Shown here piece by piece: positions 24,377-36,470 of a DNA stretch of 64,000 nt. The notes beneath the pieces were generated by a model. It ran no database searches, was not told the DNA's origin, and was given only the letters and a program-made list of their open reading frames with translations. This DNA is from Crotophaga sulcirostris (taxonomy: Eukaryota > Chordata > Aves > Cuculiformes > Crotophagidae), in the NCBI GenBank assembly GCA_013397455.1, contig VYZB01000040.1:980253-1044252 (forward strand), in the 5' to 3' direction. The position numbers were made by a program, and so were the translations under genes. Numbering within the stretch: position 1 is the stretch's first letter; every line of letters starts with the position of its first letter.

Positions 24377-26129
24377 ACTTGCATGTTAGAAGTATTTGGT
24401 CAGTGGTTTATTAGTGTTAACAATTCAGTTGCACAATGAAAATCAATTTTTTTTAGAAAACCCACACATCTAGCAGTGCATAAACATGGGCTTTTGTTAA
24501 GTATGTGAAACATCCATTAACAGCAGATTTCCCCATTGTCAGTTAAATTTAGTGGTACTCTCAAACAGAAATAACTCTGGTGGAATTAATCACTCTGTTT
24601 AAAAAAGCTGACAGGTATTTTAAGCAGTCAGCTTTCTGGATGGAAAAAACAACAATGTATACTCTTCAAAGGAGTATACTAGGGAAAACTGGGAATGTGG
24701 TCTTGCTATGTTTAGGTTTAAATTCCATTTTTCACACGTACTTCTGGAACTGAATTGTCATGTTCCTGAACTCCAAAACATGCTTTGGTGCACTGGCAAC
24801 AAAGCTTTTAACTTTAAAAGGACTTTCACCTCCTGGGAATTTCAAGGGATTTTAAGGGTCTGAAGGTTGTGTTTTGTAAGTTTTCAGTGTTCAGAGGTAC
24901 TTCACACCCTTATTTTTAGCACACAGCTGATACAGGTTTCGTCGTGATCCAGACATGGCAAGGACTTCTGGCTGTGCTTTTTAATTCTTACCTGTGGAAA
25001 ACACAGTTGTGGGACTGGATATTACAGGGAATTTCTGGTTTGGTAGCCTGTTGAGGAGAGAGAGTATCCTTTTCTCAAATACAAAATTAGCAATAACGTT
25101 TGGGTTTGGAAGTTTTCTGCAGCAATAGTTCTTGCTAATTTCTTCACACACACACACACCCCTTGGAGTTTTTTTTTTAATTAGCCTAAGAGGTTTCTTT
25201 TGGCTCGATTGCAATAGAATAAAAACCCTTGGTACCTATAAGAGTGTAGTTAACCTGTAGTTACAACCAGGCATCGTTTTTCAAGACTCAGTATGTAGTG
25301 CTCTCATGTCATAAATTACTACTATTCTCCTTTCCCTCTCTTTCTATTCTACACATCTTCACTTATTGGAGAGGGAAAAAAAAAAGAATCGGGTACCAAT
25401 TCACGTATTATATATTTCTCACCCAGTGTTCCACAAGTGTGTCTTAAATAGCACTGAGAGGAGGCTGAGAAATACCATGACTCAAACTACTGTCATTAAA
25501 ATCACATGGGAGCATTTATATATCAGAATAGAGCCAGGCAGAAGGCTAAGTAACTTGTCTTCAACTGCCTCAGAGTTTACAAAGTGGGGATTGGGAGGTG
25601 TATTTCTTGTGTGTTCTTAAAACCTAAGGAGGGTTGAATCACAACAGAGTGGAAAGGGAAAAGGGTCTGTTATCCTGAGAAAACAACGTTTGGCAAGGAA
25701 ACTAGCATTTTATACAGCAATGTTTAAGAAGCCTAGTGCCTTAGATTCTTCTTCAGCAGAAACCAACACAGGATAGACTTAATTAGTCTTTGATGCGCTC
25801 TATTCATGTCTCCACGGTGTGTTTCAAGGAGTACAGCTGGATCAAATTATGCTCACAGAAATTTAAAAAAATCAAAGACTTGTTTTATAAAATCCTGAGC
25901 AATTTATTGCAGTAAAAATTATTTGACACTTTAAAAAGGAATAGCACCTTTTTTTTTCTCTGGTAAAAGCAGTAAAGCTGATTCCAATCTGCTTCAGCTG
26001 TGACAAGCAGGCCCAGCTGTTCTGGGTGTGATAGGAACACTAAAAAGGCAAGCAAAGCATGTTGTTACTGCTCATCCTGGAATAAGGAGAGGCAGTGTTG
26101 TGTTTTACACCAATTGCAGGCTGCTTCTA

Positions 26130-26540
26130 TTGTGTGAAAGGTCTGGAGCAGGAGTCTTATGAGGAGCAGCTGAGGGAGCTGGAGTTGTTTAGCCTGGAGA
26201 AGAGGAAGTTGAGAGGAGACTTTATTGTCCTCTACAAGAACCTGAAAAGAGGGTGTAGTAAAGGTGGGTGTTGGTGTCTGTTTCCAAGTAACAAATGATA
26301 GGGTGAGAGGGAATGACCTCAAGTTGCACCAGGGGAGGTTTAGATTGGATATTAGAAAAACCTCTTTACTGAGAGAGTTGTCAAGTATTGGAACAGGCTG
26401 CCCAGGGAAGTGGTGGAGTCACCATACCTGGAGGTATTTAAAATATGTAGATGTGGTGCTTGGGGTCATGGTTCAGTGGTGGGCTTGGCATTGGGTTTAT
26501 GGTTGGACTGGATTATTTTAAAGGCCTTTTCTAGGGAAGA
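26130..26540 (+). mobile_element. CR1 3' fragment
   Basis: Sense CR1 with [19 protein letters not shown] and the usual 3' UTR, with small frame breaks. 5' truncated. Confidence 0.9.
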
Positions 26541-29500
26541 TGACAGATCCAGCAGACCATTTTAGCAATGATTTGGTTTAGTTCATTCATTTGAGAAAGT
26601 TCAGGCAACGCAAGGTTTAACCCCTGTTTAGAGTAGTTGTGTGCTTTGAAGGTCTTGTGCGTGTGTACAGGTTTAGTGTCTTAGTCAAATCTGTGATAGC
26701 ATGTAGTATTCAAAGATACATATAAGTGCTTGTAAGTTAACTTGTTACAGCATTTTGTGAGAAAAAAACTTATAGTTGTAGTGATGAAACTAGTTTATGG
26801 AAAGACGCAGTGCTGGCATTGACAGCATTGGTTTCCAAGCAGAAATCCAGTTTGGCATTTCATTTTTTTACAGTCTCATGAGCTCTGAAAACAAAACCAT
26901 TCAAAGCGATGTTCAGTGACTAAACTCACTGAGAAAATTAAACTTTAGGACTACTACAGTATTGTTCCCTTGGAGAAGTGTCCTTCATCGAACTGCAGCA
27001 ATGGAAATCTGTCTGTTTCAGCCACTCTTCCTCATATAGGAATAAGTGCTGTAATACTACAGTTCAGCATATTTGATAAAGGTTTTAAAGTCTGTTAACC
27101 TGGCCTGCCCTTTCTAAGTTGGATACCTGTATTGATTTCTAAGATTGCTTTCTGACTCCTGTTGTACAGTGACCGTGCTTGCCTGCTGTACCACAGCCAA
27201 AAGTGACTGGATTTTGGTGATGCTGTTTGCCTGCAGTTTCAGACAGCTGATACTCTAAGCACTCGAGTTTTTCATCTTTCATCCTGTTAAGGGGTAGAAA
27301 TGTGATTGCCTGATGACAAGCAACAAAGTTTGCATATCAAATCAAGTTACAGCCAGCCAACTGAGATGAGATAACTGACTGCGTGCAGGCTCCTGCCTTT
27401 CTTGCTTGCAGAGTAAAACAAATTAGTGCAATGCACGTGGTGTAAATCAACCTGTTTTACTTTGCAGCTGGGGCAGGTTTCAGCATGCACGCCCAGTTAC
27501 TGTGAGGCTGACTGGTGGTAGCCTGGTAAGATGCACTAACCCCATGGCTTGTGCAGATGTGCCTTGGAGACAGCCGTGTGAAAGGGCTTGAGAAAATATA
27601 TGTGGGTCAATATTTGCTCTTGAGGACTTGCAGTCGTTGAACTTGATTCATGTATATCCATCTATTTCTCATTAAAATGCTGTGTTTGATCTTGGCATTT
27701 GAGGGCAGAATTTGGCTATGTCATTTTTTGGGTTTACTACCTTGAACTTGAAACTTTATACCTTTGCCTTAAGGGATTTATCTAGCCTAGACTTTTTCTT
27801 TACTATGCTATTCTGCTTTCAGTCTTCTCTGCCCTTGAGAATTAGGAAAGAAAAATTAATAATAGACTAAAGCTGGAAGCATTTCTTTTTTAATTAAGTG
27901 GTACAAAATCCTGGGCTGAACAGGTTTTTTAAAATTACCTGGCCTCTGATATTTTGATTAATGTTTGTAATTTTCCTACCACATTTATACTGCCCTGAGG
28001 AAAGACTTTTTTCCCTGCCTTTCCTACATGCCACAAAGATTCCTCGTATAAGTAAGAAAAGAGATAACAAAGCTTTAAAGTTGCAAAGACATCCTCAAAC
28101 TTCTCTCAAGTAGTAAAATATACAAGTACAATAATGGTAAAATGTCCCTGGGTCGTCTTATATCAGTGTTTTAAGGCCTTAATTGTATTGCTGTTCCATT
28201 GAAGATTTTTTTGTTAAAAAATGCTGGCTGTGCTTCTAAGATCATAACTAGGAATGGAGAAATGCTAAGCAAATCGTTATCTTTCAGTTCAGACACCAAA
28301 AGTCTGATTTGTTCTTATTAGGCAACCTGTTTGGTTTCAGATTTCAAAAATCCACTGCTGCTATTTGGGATTTTTTTAAAAAAATATTTAAATTGCTTCA
28401 GTTTTCTTGTTAAGTGAGATGCTGGGCATCTGCAGTTCCCACTCTCTTCTCAATGCCCATATTTCAGTGTTCTCTACAGTATTCTTTACGTTAAAAATTA
28501 ATTGTATTATGCACATCTCTGGAGAAGTATTTTTATAAATGCTAAATGAATGAGCAAGAATGTAATTATTTTGGATATCAGCTAAATATTCAGGTGATAC
28601 CTGATGTTTTCTGTCTTCATCTGTGTTTTCCACTGTTATGTCAGACTGCTTTTAATTTCACTTCACATGAAATGTATAGCTCTGTGTCTTCTGAACACTC
28701 TTAGAGGGTGCTGGTCAGAAAGTTATACCAATAAAAGTATGCTGGATTTTGAGCATACATTACTGCATTACCTACTTCTGTTTTAATAGCAGGTTTTTCT
28801 ATTTACCCTGATATTTTTATAAGTCACATTGGAGACAAGAACGAGAAGTCATTGTGAGAGTGAAAGTGCAGATGTTTAGGAGACTTCCCTTACTCCAGTC
28901 TTTGTAAAGTCTGAGTGGTTTTCAGTGTTGAATAAATCTTAGGTGATTTGTGGCTTATCTTAATGATGGAGACCAACTCACTGAAGCATTAGATTGGAAT
29001 CAAATTACTAGGTTACATCTCGAGCTTCAAAGGTGGAATAATAATAATAAAAAAATATTCTGAAGCAGAACACCAAGTGTGACTTCAGAACATTGACTTA
29101 GAGGGAACAGTAACGCAGCAAATAACACACACAGTATTTCCTCGAAGAAGAGTAGAAGATGTGGTCATTTTGCCCTGTGGCTTGCTTTTCCAGTCTTTGC
29201 AAATATCTGAAAATGTACTTTTTTTTTCTCCAGTGGAACTTTGTTTTCTTTAACTACTGGCTATGAAATAAGACTACACAGTGCTTTAACCCTTCTGTAT
29301 TAGGTGTGTTTTTGCCATCAGGAATGCGAAGATCCTGGCTCCTCCAAGGCCAGGTTGACCTGTCTTTGTGTGCTCAGGGTTGGCCATACATACCTGTCAG
29401 CAGTGGTAGCTCACCAGGTTGCTCAAAGCTCCAGTGTTCTCTGGTGTCTGCAAAGTTGAGCTGGTGTTACCAACTTTGACCAGAACCCAGTGGGACTTGC

Positions 29501-30839
29501 AGTCTCATGAGGCCACAGCACCACTAGAAAAAGGAACCAATCCATCTCTTAGGTAAGCATGGAACAGTCACCAGAGTGAGAATTTATACCAGGTGTGCTT
29601 TATTGGCAGTAGCTTGCTGAGTGCTTTTCAAAAGGTAACTTGTCAACACCTTTAAACCTACGTTCTCAGATGCAGATGTTTGTATTTAGGCATTTAAGTT
29701 TGAAAACTCTGGTTTTCGTTTCTGTGCACCTGTGACTGCTGTAACTGTACCATGGGATAAATCTGTTACCTATCACAAAGGGATGAGCTGAAACTAATTC
29801 TTATGAACATAATTGTGTTGAGTTCCTCACATAGATGGGTCTATTCAATATTATGCTAAACAAGAGAATTGGCATAAACAGTCACTTGATATTACTGCTT
29901 TTAGTTTGAGTGTGAACAGTCTTGGTTTAAACTCCTTGGATTTTTTATAAAAAAAAGTGTTTCAAGCCAAGTGCTTTTGTAAGTGACTCCAGATGCCAAC
30001 CTGTTACTACTTAAGTATGAAATAAGTATAAGTCATTGGAGAAGGACACAATTTCTCCTTCCTACTTAAGCTGCGTTTTACAAGACTTTAGCCTGGACTG
30101 CTAAAAGCCCCAAACAAGAGAGATGTGCTCCCAAGGCAAAACTACCTATTAGTTTATATTCTCCTCTCCCTTTTCTCAGATTGGAAGATGGGCTAGATGA
30201 CAAAGATCATGCTACGCGTGGGAAGGGCAGCTCTGAAGGCCCATCTCTGAAGTGTGTCTTATGCTGTCTTAATTCACCAGCTTTATACATTCGTTTTGTT
30301 AAAATATAGACAGGCTTGCAGCAGTTTCCCTACACTCCTCTAATTCTGTTGACTACGTAAACATTTAAAATCATATCAGTTCTACATCAGTCTCTTGTGG
30401 TTATATTATTACTGCATCTAAACTTAAAAGATGTCTTATCAAAATGCTGAACATCTGAGCAATTTTCATATTTAGCACACTCGCACAGCAACCTCTAAAA
30501 AGTACATCTTAAATCACCACAACATCCCTTCTGCAATTAGTACAGCCAGCAAGCCTCACTGAGTGATTTATAAATTTTTGGAGTTTATTTTTGGATTTAT
30601 AAATTTGGATTTTGGATTTATAAATTAATGGAGTTCCAAAATCAAGAAGGAATACAGATTGACTTGTGTGTATGTCTGTGTTGTTGGTTTTTTTTCATTT
30701 TATAGGCATTTTGGTAGATAAAAATCTTTCTGGTACCTATTCTGTGTCCTAGACTTTAAACTCTTGAGTCATAATAAGAGCTGAAGTAATCACAAGAAAT
30801 ACCATAGTCATTACTGAAAATCAGTAGTCATAATAATAA

Positions 30840-31088
30840 AAACAGAAAAGAAGGAAAAATAGTAAGGGTGCAGATTTTGGAAAGGAAAATGAGAAGCAAA
30901 ACAGAATTAAATTTGAGATAGACTTGGTAAAGGAGAAGAAATCAAGACCTGAAAAAGGCAAGAGGCTTACGACAAAACTCACTGAGAAAGAGAACAAGAG
31001 GCACAAAAAAGATAAAAAGAAAGCACAGACAAATGGCAAAAGAGATGAGGAACTACTTTGGGATGAATCTGTCTTGGGATGTTTATAA
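30840..31088 (+). CDS. KRCC1: KRCC1-like C-terminal exon or remnant (lysine-rich coiled-coil protein 1)
   Basis: An open stretch of 82 codons ending in TAA at 31086-31088, bounded upstream by a stop at 30837. The product is extremely Lys/Glu rich (for example KRHKKDKKKAQTNGKRDEE) and ends LLWDESVLGCL, matching in position and wording the C-terminus of vertebrate KRCC1. In mammals KRCC1 is the divergent neighbour of SMYD1, as here, which strongly supports the call. No ATG or sequence for the KRCC1 N-terminal half (about two thirds of a 259-residue protein) could be found upstream. An AG acceptor is possible in AATAAAAACAG just before or at the start. Either earlier exons are unrecognised or this is a truncated gene remnant. 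Function in the family is poorly known. Confidence 0.68.
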   Translation, partial: KQKRRKNSKGADFGKENEKQNRIKFEIDLVKEKKSRPEKGKRLTTKLTEKENKRHKKDKKKAQTNGKRDEELLWDESVLGCL

Positions 31089-31597
31089 AGATTTTGCTCA
31101 GCTTTCAGAACCTGATTCCATCTGTAGACTCACTTCACTGTTATGTACTATACTAGGACTTTTTGTTTTTCCAAGCAATTTTTCTTTTCAGTCTGGAAGT
31201 GAGAAAAACCTGTCTTCTGAAATTTTAGGGCATCATTTTTTTATCATCTTACACATGGAGTAGCTGTTGCAGTAGTGTGAATTTGAAAGTCTGAAATCTC
31301 TTCTTGGACAGACCACAAGTAAGGATCAGTAGCCTACAGAATACTACTGGGATTTCACCAAGATGTATAGCTTCTTTCTAATATTAAATGTGCCTACTAT
31401 TTTTATTATTATTCTAGGAAAGCACATAAACTCATAAAATTTACAGAAGGAATGTTAGGATGAGGTTAGATTTATGATCCAAACAATACCCTGAAAAATT
31501 AATAATAGATCTGTATTGCCATTTTAAATGTTGTTTCACAAGACTTTCATTCACAATGTGGATTTATGTTACTGTGGTGTGATTGAGAAACTTAGAT

Positions 31598-31800
31598 CAT
31601 AGAATCATAGAATGGTTTGGGTTGGAAGGGACCTTAAAGATCATCCAGTTCTAACCCCCTGCCATGGGCCAGGACATCTTCCACTGGATCAGGTTGCTCA
31701 AAACCTCATGCAACCTGATATTGAACACCTCCAGGGATGGGGTATCTGTGACTTCTCTGGCAACATGTTCCAGTGCCTCACCACCCTCTTGTGGTGTTCC
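31598..31800 (-). mobile_element. CR1 fragment
   Basis: Starts ATCATAGAATCATAGAATGG and continues through the antisense CR1 3' UTR and ORF2 end. Confidence 0.92.
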
Positions 31801-32936
31801 TAGGAGTCTCAAATGAGACCTTTAGCGAGCAATGGGCACTGGAAACACAGCAGTCTCTACAGGGCCTGGGGCAGGCCAGCTGCACAAGAGGAAAAGGGGA
31901 ATTGCAATGTGTGCCTGCACTGTGCAGAGCTGGGTTTTTGTAGAGGATTTGGAGCCTGTGTGGTCTCTTACTGAAAGCTGGATTGAGTAAATACAGTTAA
32001 ATTCTGAAAAAAATATCATTTAAAAGCATTTTCTTAAGACATCATTTAGTGTCTCTCTTATCACTTTCAGGTTGCAAGAAAGCTTTTTCTAAGCCTTGAT
32101 GTGGGATCTGAAAGCCATCACGCTGTTGAGTTGCACCACTTAGACTGCGCTTTCCACTGAATTCATCTGTTTGTAGGGGCACCTGTGCTGAGATGCTGCT
32201 CTTAGTAAGCCTGCCCAACTGAAACTTTCTGTTGTGGGTTGTTGTGGTGTGGGATGGAGCAGAGACCATGGCCCCTCAAAGCCATGAATTCTGTCTTTGT
32301 CTTAGTTTTATTTTTGTGGGTATAAGAAGTAGGTTGAAGAACCTTGAAAATGATGTAGTCTGCTTTATTTTTTAAGGATTTGTGTTTTGTGGTTGATTGC
32401 AAACTTGGATTTAGTTTTTTCCTATTGTTGAAGTTATAAGTCTAAACAGTTTGGATTGATTAAAATCTAAGCTGTCAAGCAATTTAGTCTGTCCTCTAAC
32501 AGACAGGCTTAACTAGATACCTGTACAACTAAACAACGCTGAGCAGGAACATGTAGGTGCCAATAGCAATTTGTTGGTCAGGAGTCTCAGGAACCTGAAC
32601 TCAGAGGTCCATGGGAATTCATCTTAAAGTTTTAAGTGTACTTAGGGTCCTTGTTCTGGTTCAGACCTTTTCTTATTGCATTGACAGGCTCTAGTCATTC
32701 TTATTTCTCTACTTAAGACATGAACGTTTGAAAGAAAACCAGAATTTCAATGGGAGGAATGTGAAAGAAGTAGTATATTTTATTTTTTTTTCCTCTGAAA
32801 GCTGTGGGGAAAACTGAAAATCTCTGTGTGGGGCAGAGGGGAGATTTAAAAGAAACCTTTAAAATTATGTAGGATTTCTTAGAACAATGAAACTGTTCAT
32901 AGCAATGTTCTGAGCACAAACCTAACAAACAGTTGA

Positions 32937-32942
32937 AATAAA
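32937..32942 (+). promoter_or_regulatory. Possible KRCC1 polyadenylation signal
   Basis: AATAAA on the plus strand 1.85 kb after the KRCC1-like stop, followed by a T-rich stretch. A second AATAAA lies near 33050. This is consistent with a long 3' UTR covering 31089 to about 32960, but single hexamers are weak evidence. Confidence 0.3.
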
Positions 32943-33761
32943 GTTGTTTCCCCTAAAGCTAAGTGTTAGATGATTCTAAATCATCTACATTATAAATTCA
33001 AGCTCCACAGGCTGAACCATACTGATCTATAACACCATGCAGTATAAGAAATAAATTGACTGTGATAACTTTTGCTCATAGCTAAGCTTTCTCCCTCAAA
33101 AACTTCCTTCTGGAACTGTATTATATCATTCTCTATTGATGTTCTTTCTGAGCCATGGTGGCAAAACCTTCCATTTTGTAGTCAGCACAAATTATGATTT
33201 CTATTTCATTTCATTCCTCTGTCAGTAACAGACCAATGGTAGGTAATACACTGAAGTACGGAGGTTCACCTCAGAGTATTAATCAAAACTGAGGTCTGTA
33301 TCTTTATATTCACTTAGCTTCATATGCAAATGAAGTCTGTGGCTCAGGAGCAGGATGGGAGAAGCTAGGGGGGTTGTTGCATCAGCTTGATTCTTTCCTT
33401 CAGCCTTTCTCAAATCCACCTTTTATGCATTAAAAAAAAATAAATAAATCACTCTGCCTTGCTCAGCTTCACCCCAGTAAAGCTCCCTCTCTTGCTTTGC
33501 ACTTTCCATGTTGCTGAACACCAGACCAGTTGCATCTCTGTCTGGTCAAATGAGTCACCCGGGCAAGGTGGTGTGTGACCACTGAAATGTGAGGCTTCTC
33601 AGCAGCTTGTGAGATTTGTCTCTTTTGCTCACTTCTTAAAGGTCAATAGAAGTTTGGGTGCCATGGCTTCATGCAAGTCCAGATCAAGGGACCATGCAGG
33701 ATGCACTCAGCTCAGATGGGGTTCTCTAAAGCAGTATCTAGACTTTCCTCCAGCAGCAACA

Positions 33762-33832
33762 TAGAATCACAGAATGGTTTGGGTTGGAAGGTACCTTAAA
33801 GATCATCCAGTTCCAACACCCCTGCCATGAAG
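33762..33832 (-). mobile_element. CR1 3' end, short
   Basis: CATAGAATCACAGAATGGTT followed by GGTTGGAAGGTACCTTAAAG, a reverse CR1 terminus. Confidence 0.88.
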
Positions 33833-35970
33833 GGGTTCATCTGTGCATGCACTGAGGTTCCTGGGCCAACTTTCTCGTGTCTGTGGTGCTTGTGATGCAG
33901 AGACCTCAGGGTGCCTTGGGAAGGTGTCTCTTGCACTGTATTGCATGTAGCAGGCAAATTTGTACGTGCATCAGCAATTCCCTCACACGTCAGCTCCTTC
34001 CCTGCTCCATGCTGTCATGCTCAGGGTGGAAGAGGATGCCTGAGAAGCCAACGTGACATCAAGACCATGATAGTGGAGTTGCATCCTACAAACCGTCATC
34101 AGACATAAAGCCTGCAGGTTTATATAAAGTCTGGGGTTTGGGACCCTCTGTCAGTGGTCGGTAGTTAACATTGCTGGCATTTGTGTCTGTTTGAGCACTT
34201 ACAGGTCTGTGATATCGTCTGAAAACTCTCAGGATGAATAACTGCTAAGTTATTTCGTGTCACTGTATGAGGGTATCTGCACTCACACCCTAAAGCAAGC
34301 AGGTGCTATGTCTTGGTTTCCTTAGAACTGCTCTAAAAATGAGAGGATTGTGTGGAAGGGGCTTTGTTTAAAAAAAAGCCCCTCTCAAACCTGAGGGAGA
34401 GGGTGATGCCAGCTGCCTGCCTTCTGCTTTGTGTACACCTCTTTTTATTCTTGTTTTGTAGCTCGGTGAATGAAGAAGTCAGACCGCAGGCAGCAGCCAC
34501 CCTCGCTCGGTAGCGCTGGGGCGCCCACCCCGGCCCTGGGCCTGCGGTGAAGGCCTTGTGCCCTCCAAGCGGAGCGGAGCCTGCACGCTGCCTGCTCTGC
34601 AGCTGCACACAGAGGGGCTCGCAGGGCCTGGGGTACAGGCACCACTGCACAGCCTTTCATCTTCTCACTCCACGCTCGAAACAGCAAGAAGCACCAGGTG
34701 GTGAGGAAAAGGAGGTTGAGACAACACCTGCAAGCTGGTGTCCATCTCAACCCTCACTGTGTAGCCTTACTGGCTCTCCAACGCCCATATCCTGGCTATG
34801 TCACCTTTCATTATGATTTTACTGTTCCACTTTAGCCCTGGCAACTACCTGGGTTAAGATTTTCAGTCAGGTTTATCGACAAGCATGAAGGAAGTGAGGA
34901 CAGACACATTATCACTGTAGTGGCAGTACTTTCTTGTTCATTGGTGGATGTGCTGCTGAGGCAAATAAGTCTTTGGGTTGGTTATTTTTTTTTTTTTTAG
35001 CAATGCGGTATGAACTATTTTGGTGTTGTTTGTTTTTTATTAGGCAAACACAGACAAGCAGGCATCTTAGTAGCATTACTACAACATTTGCTAGCAGAGA
35101 GTAACAATGCAGGAGAGGTGGATTTGTTGTGTTTATGTTTCAGAATGTGCTCGTGTGGCAGTTTAGAAATACAAGAGTTTTCAGTAAAGTTCAGCAAATG
35201 GAAGCCTAGGCCATTGTTGACCAGGCAGTCTTGAAACTGTTAATAAACAAGCATCTCTGTTTCCCTGTAGGCACCTCAAAAAGGGGTTTAGTTTTGAGAA
35301 CAGCTGACTACCTGCTGCTCAGTAGCACTAAATATCAAAGACAGTCCATGACTTCTCTAAAAAGAGATTTGGGTGCCTTGTGTTAGGTCTCCAGGTTTGA
35401 AATTTCTGATCTTTAGTCAGTTTAAGGGTGGCTGTGGCGATGCTGCAGTGATTAAACTGATGGCACTCAGTCTTTACTTCCTCAGGAAATCTGTAAAGGT
35501 CAGTGTCTGCCCTCTCTCGCTTGGGAACGCTTGCTGCATAAGCCACGGGGGTTTGTTACTCTCCCCACTGAACATGACTTGGCTCTGATGGTGAGGTGAG
35601 TAGGTCTTTACGGATTTCCTCTGTAATGTAATGCCTGATCACATCTGAGTTTCTTAAGACAGCTGTGTCAGGCCTGTATCCACTGCCAAAACATGTTTGT
35701 CTTACAGTAAAAGCTCTAAGTGCAGAGGATATTGCCATGCAAGACTGCCTGTGTACTGTGAATGTGTTTGGAAGGATGATACTAGAATAATTTGCTTGAA
35801 AAAAAAACAAACAAAGGGTTATTATTGAAGCACTGACTGCATATCGCTGATGATAGGGAAATTTTTACTCCTGTTTTTCTTTCTTTCTGTGCTGGTATCA
35901 ATCAAGACTTTCATTATGGCACTGGACATGCCTTTATCTGTTTGGAGGGTGGAAAGGGGAATATACGTAC

Positions 35971-36291
35971 AATGTAGGTGTCTCCAGCCATGACTTTTAT
36001 CCCTGTGCTGTTGGTGACCATGCAGGAACCAGCGCAGCATCTGTGGGCATACAGGTAATAGAGCCCATCTGGGCAGATGAGGTGGGAGGGCCAGGCCTGT
36101 AGATCTGTGTCCAGCTTCACAAACAAGTTCTCAGGAGATGAAATAGCACGTGGGTTTGCTGGCCAAATGTGTGCTCTTGTCCCAGGACAGGTATGAGTTA
36201 TGTGCCTCAGTTTGATTGAGGAAGAAATCACTCCACGCATATCCTGCAGTCCAAACCTGGAGAGAGCAGTTTCCACAGAGCAGCTGACGTT
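35971..36291 (-). CDS. Orphan exon of an unidentified, probably secreted or membrane protein
   Basis: A 321-nt segment open in one frame (107 codons, phase 0 at both ends) between an acceptor (TTTACAG ending at 36292) and a strong donor (GTACGT from 35970). The peptide begins NVSCSVETALSRFGLQ and ends GIKVMAGDTYI. It has eight cysteines, one cluster being HRCCAGSC, and N-glycosylation sequons NVS and NST, as expected of an extracellular domain. I do not recognise the family. It is read toward KRCC1 and sits beside a CR1 at 36315. A further minus-strand frame at about 35600-35780 could be a following exon, but its phase does not fit a simple join. No function is assigned. Confidence 0.5.
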
Positions 36292-36314
36292 CTGTAAATT
36301 CACACCATCTCTCA

Positions 36315-36470
36315 CAGTTTCACAGTTTCACAGTATAACCAGGTTGGAAGAGACCTCCAAGATCATCAAGTCCAACCTATAAGCCAACACTAACACCACC
36401 TTATCACCTAAACCATGGCACTCAGTGCCTCATCCAATCTTCCCTTAAACACTTCAAGGGTCGGCGACCT
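36315..36470 (-). mobile_element. CR1 fragment
   Basis: Starts with ACAGTTTCACAGTTTCACAG and the CR1 3' UTR (GGTTGGAAGAGACCTCCAAG), then an antisense ORF2 remnant. Same subtype as 17211-17535. Confidence 0.92.

Larger units (their letters stand above)
20987..30839. other. SMYD1-KRCC1 upstream region
   Basis: Nearly 10 kb between the SMYD1 start and the KRCC1-like exon. It contains the AGAAG tract, three CR1 fragments and otherwise unique AT-rich sequence. Non-coding first exons of KRCC1 could lie here, but I cannot identify any. Confidence 0.6.
31089..35970. other. KRCC1 downstream region, no clear gene
   Basis: Contains CR1 fragments at 31598-31800 and 33762-33830, a TATATAAAG box at about 34121, and a short CpG-rich stretch at 34440-34660. 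The left part may be the KRCC1 3' UTR. No confident coding sequence was found, although weakly coding-looking minus-strand frames occur at 35600-35780. Confidence 0.5.
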
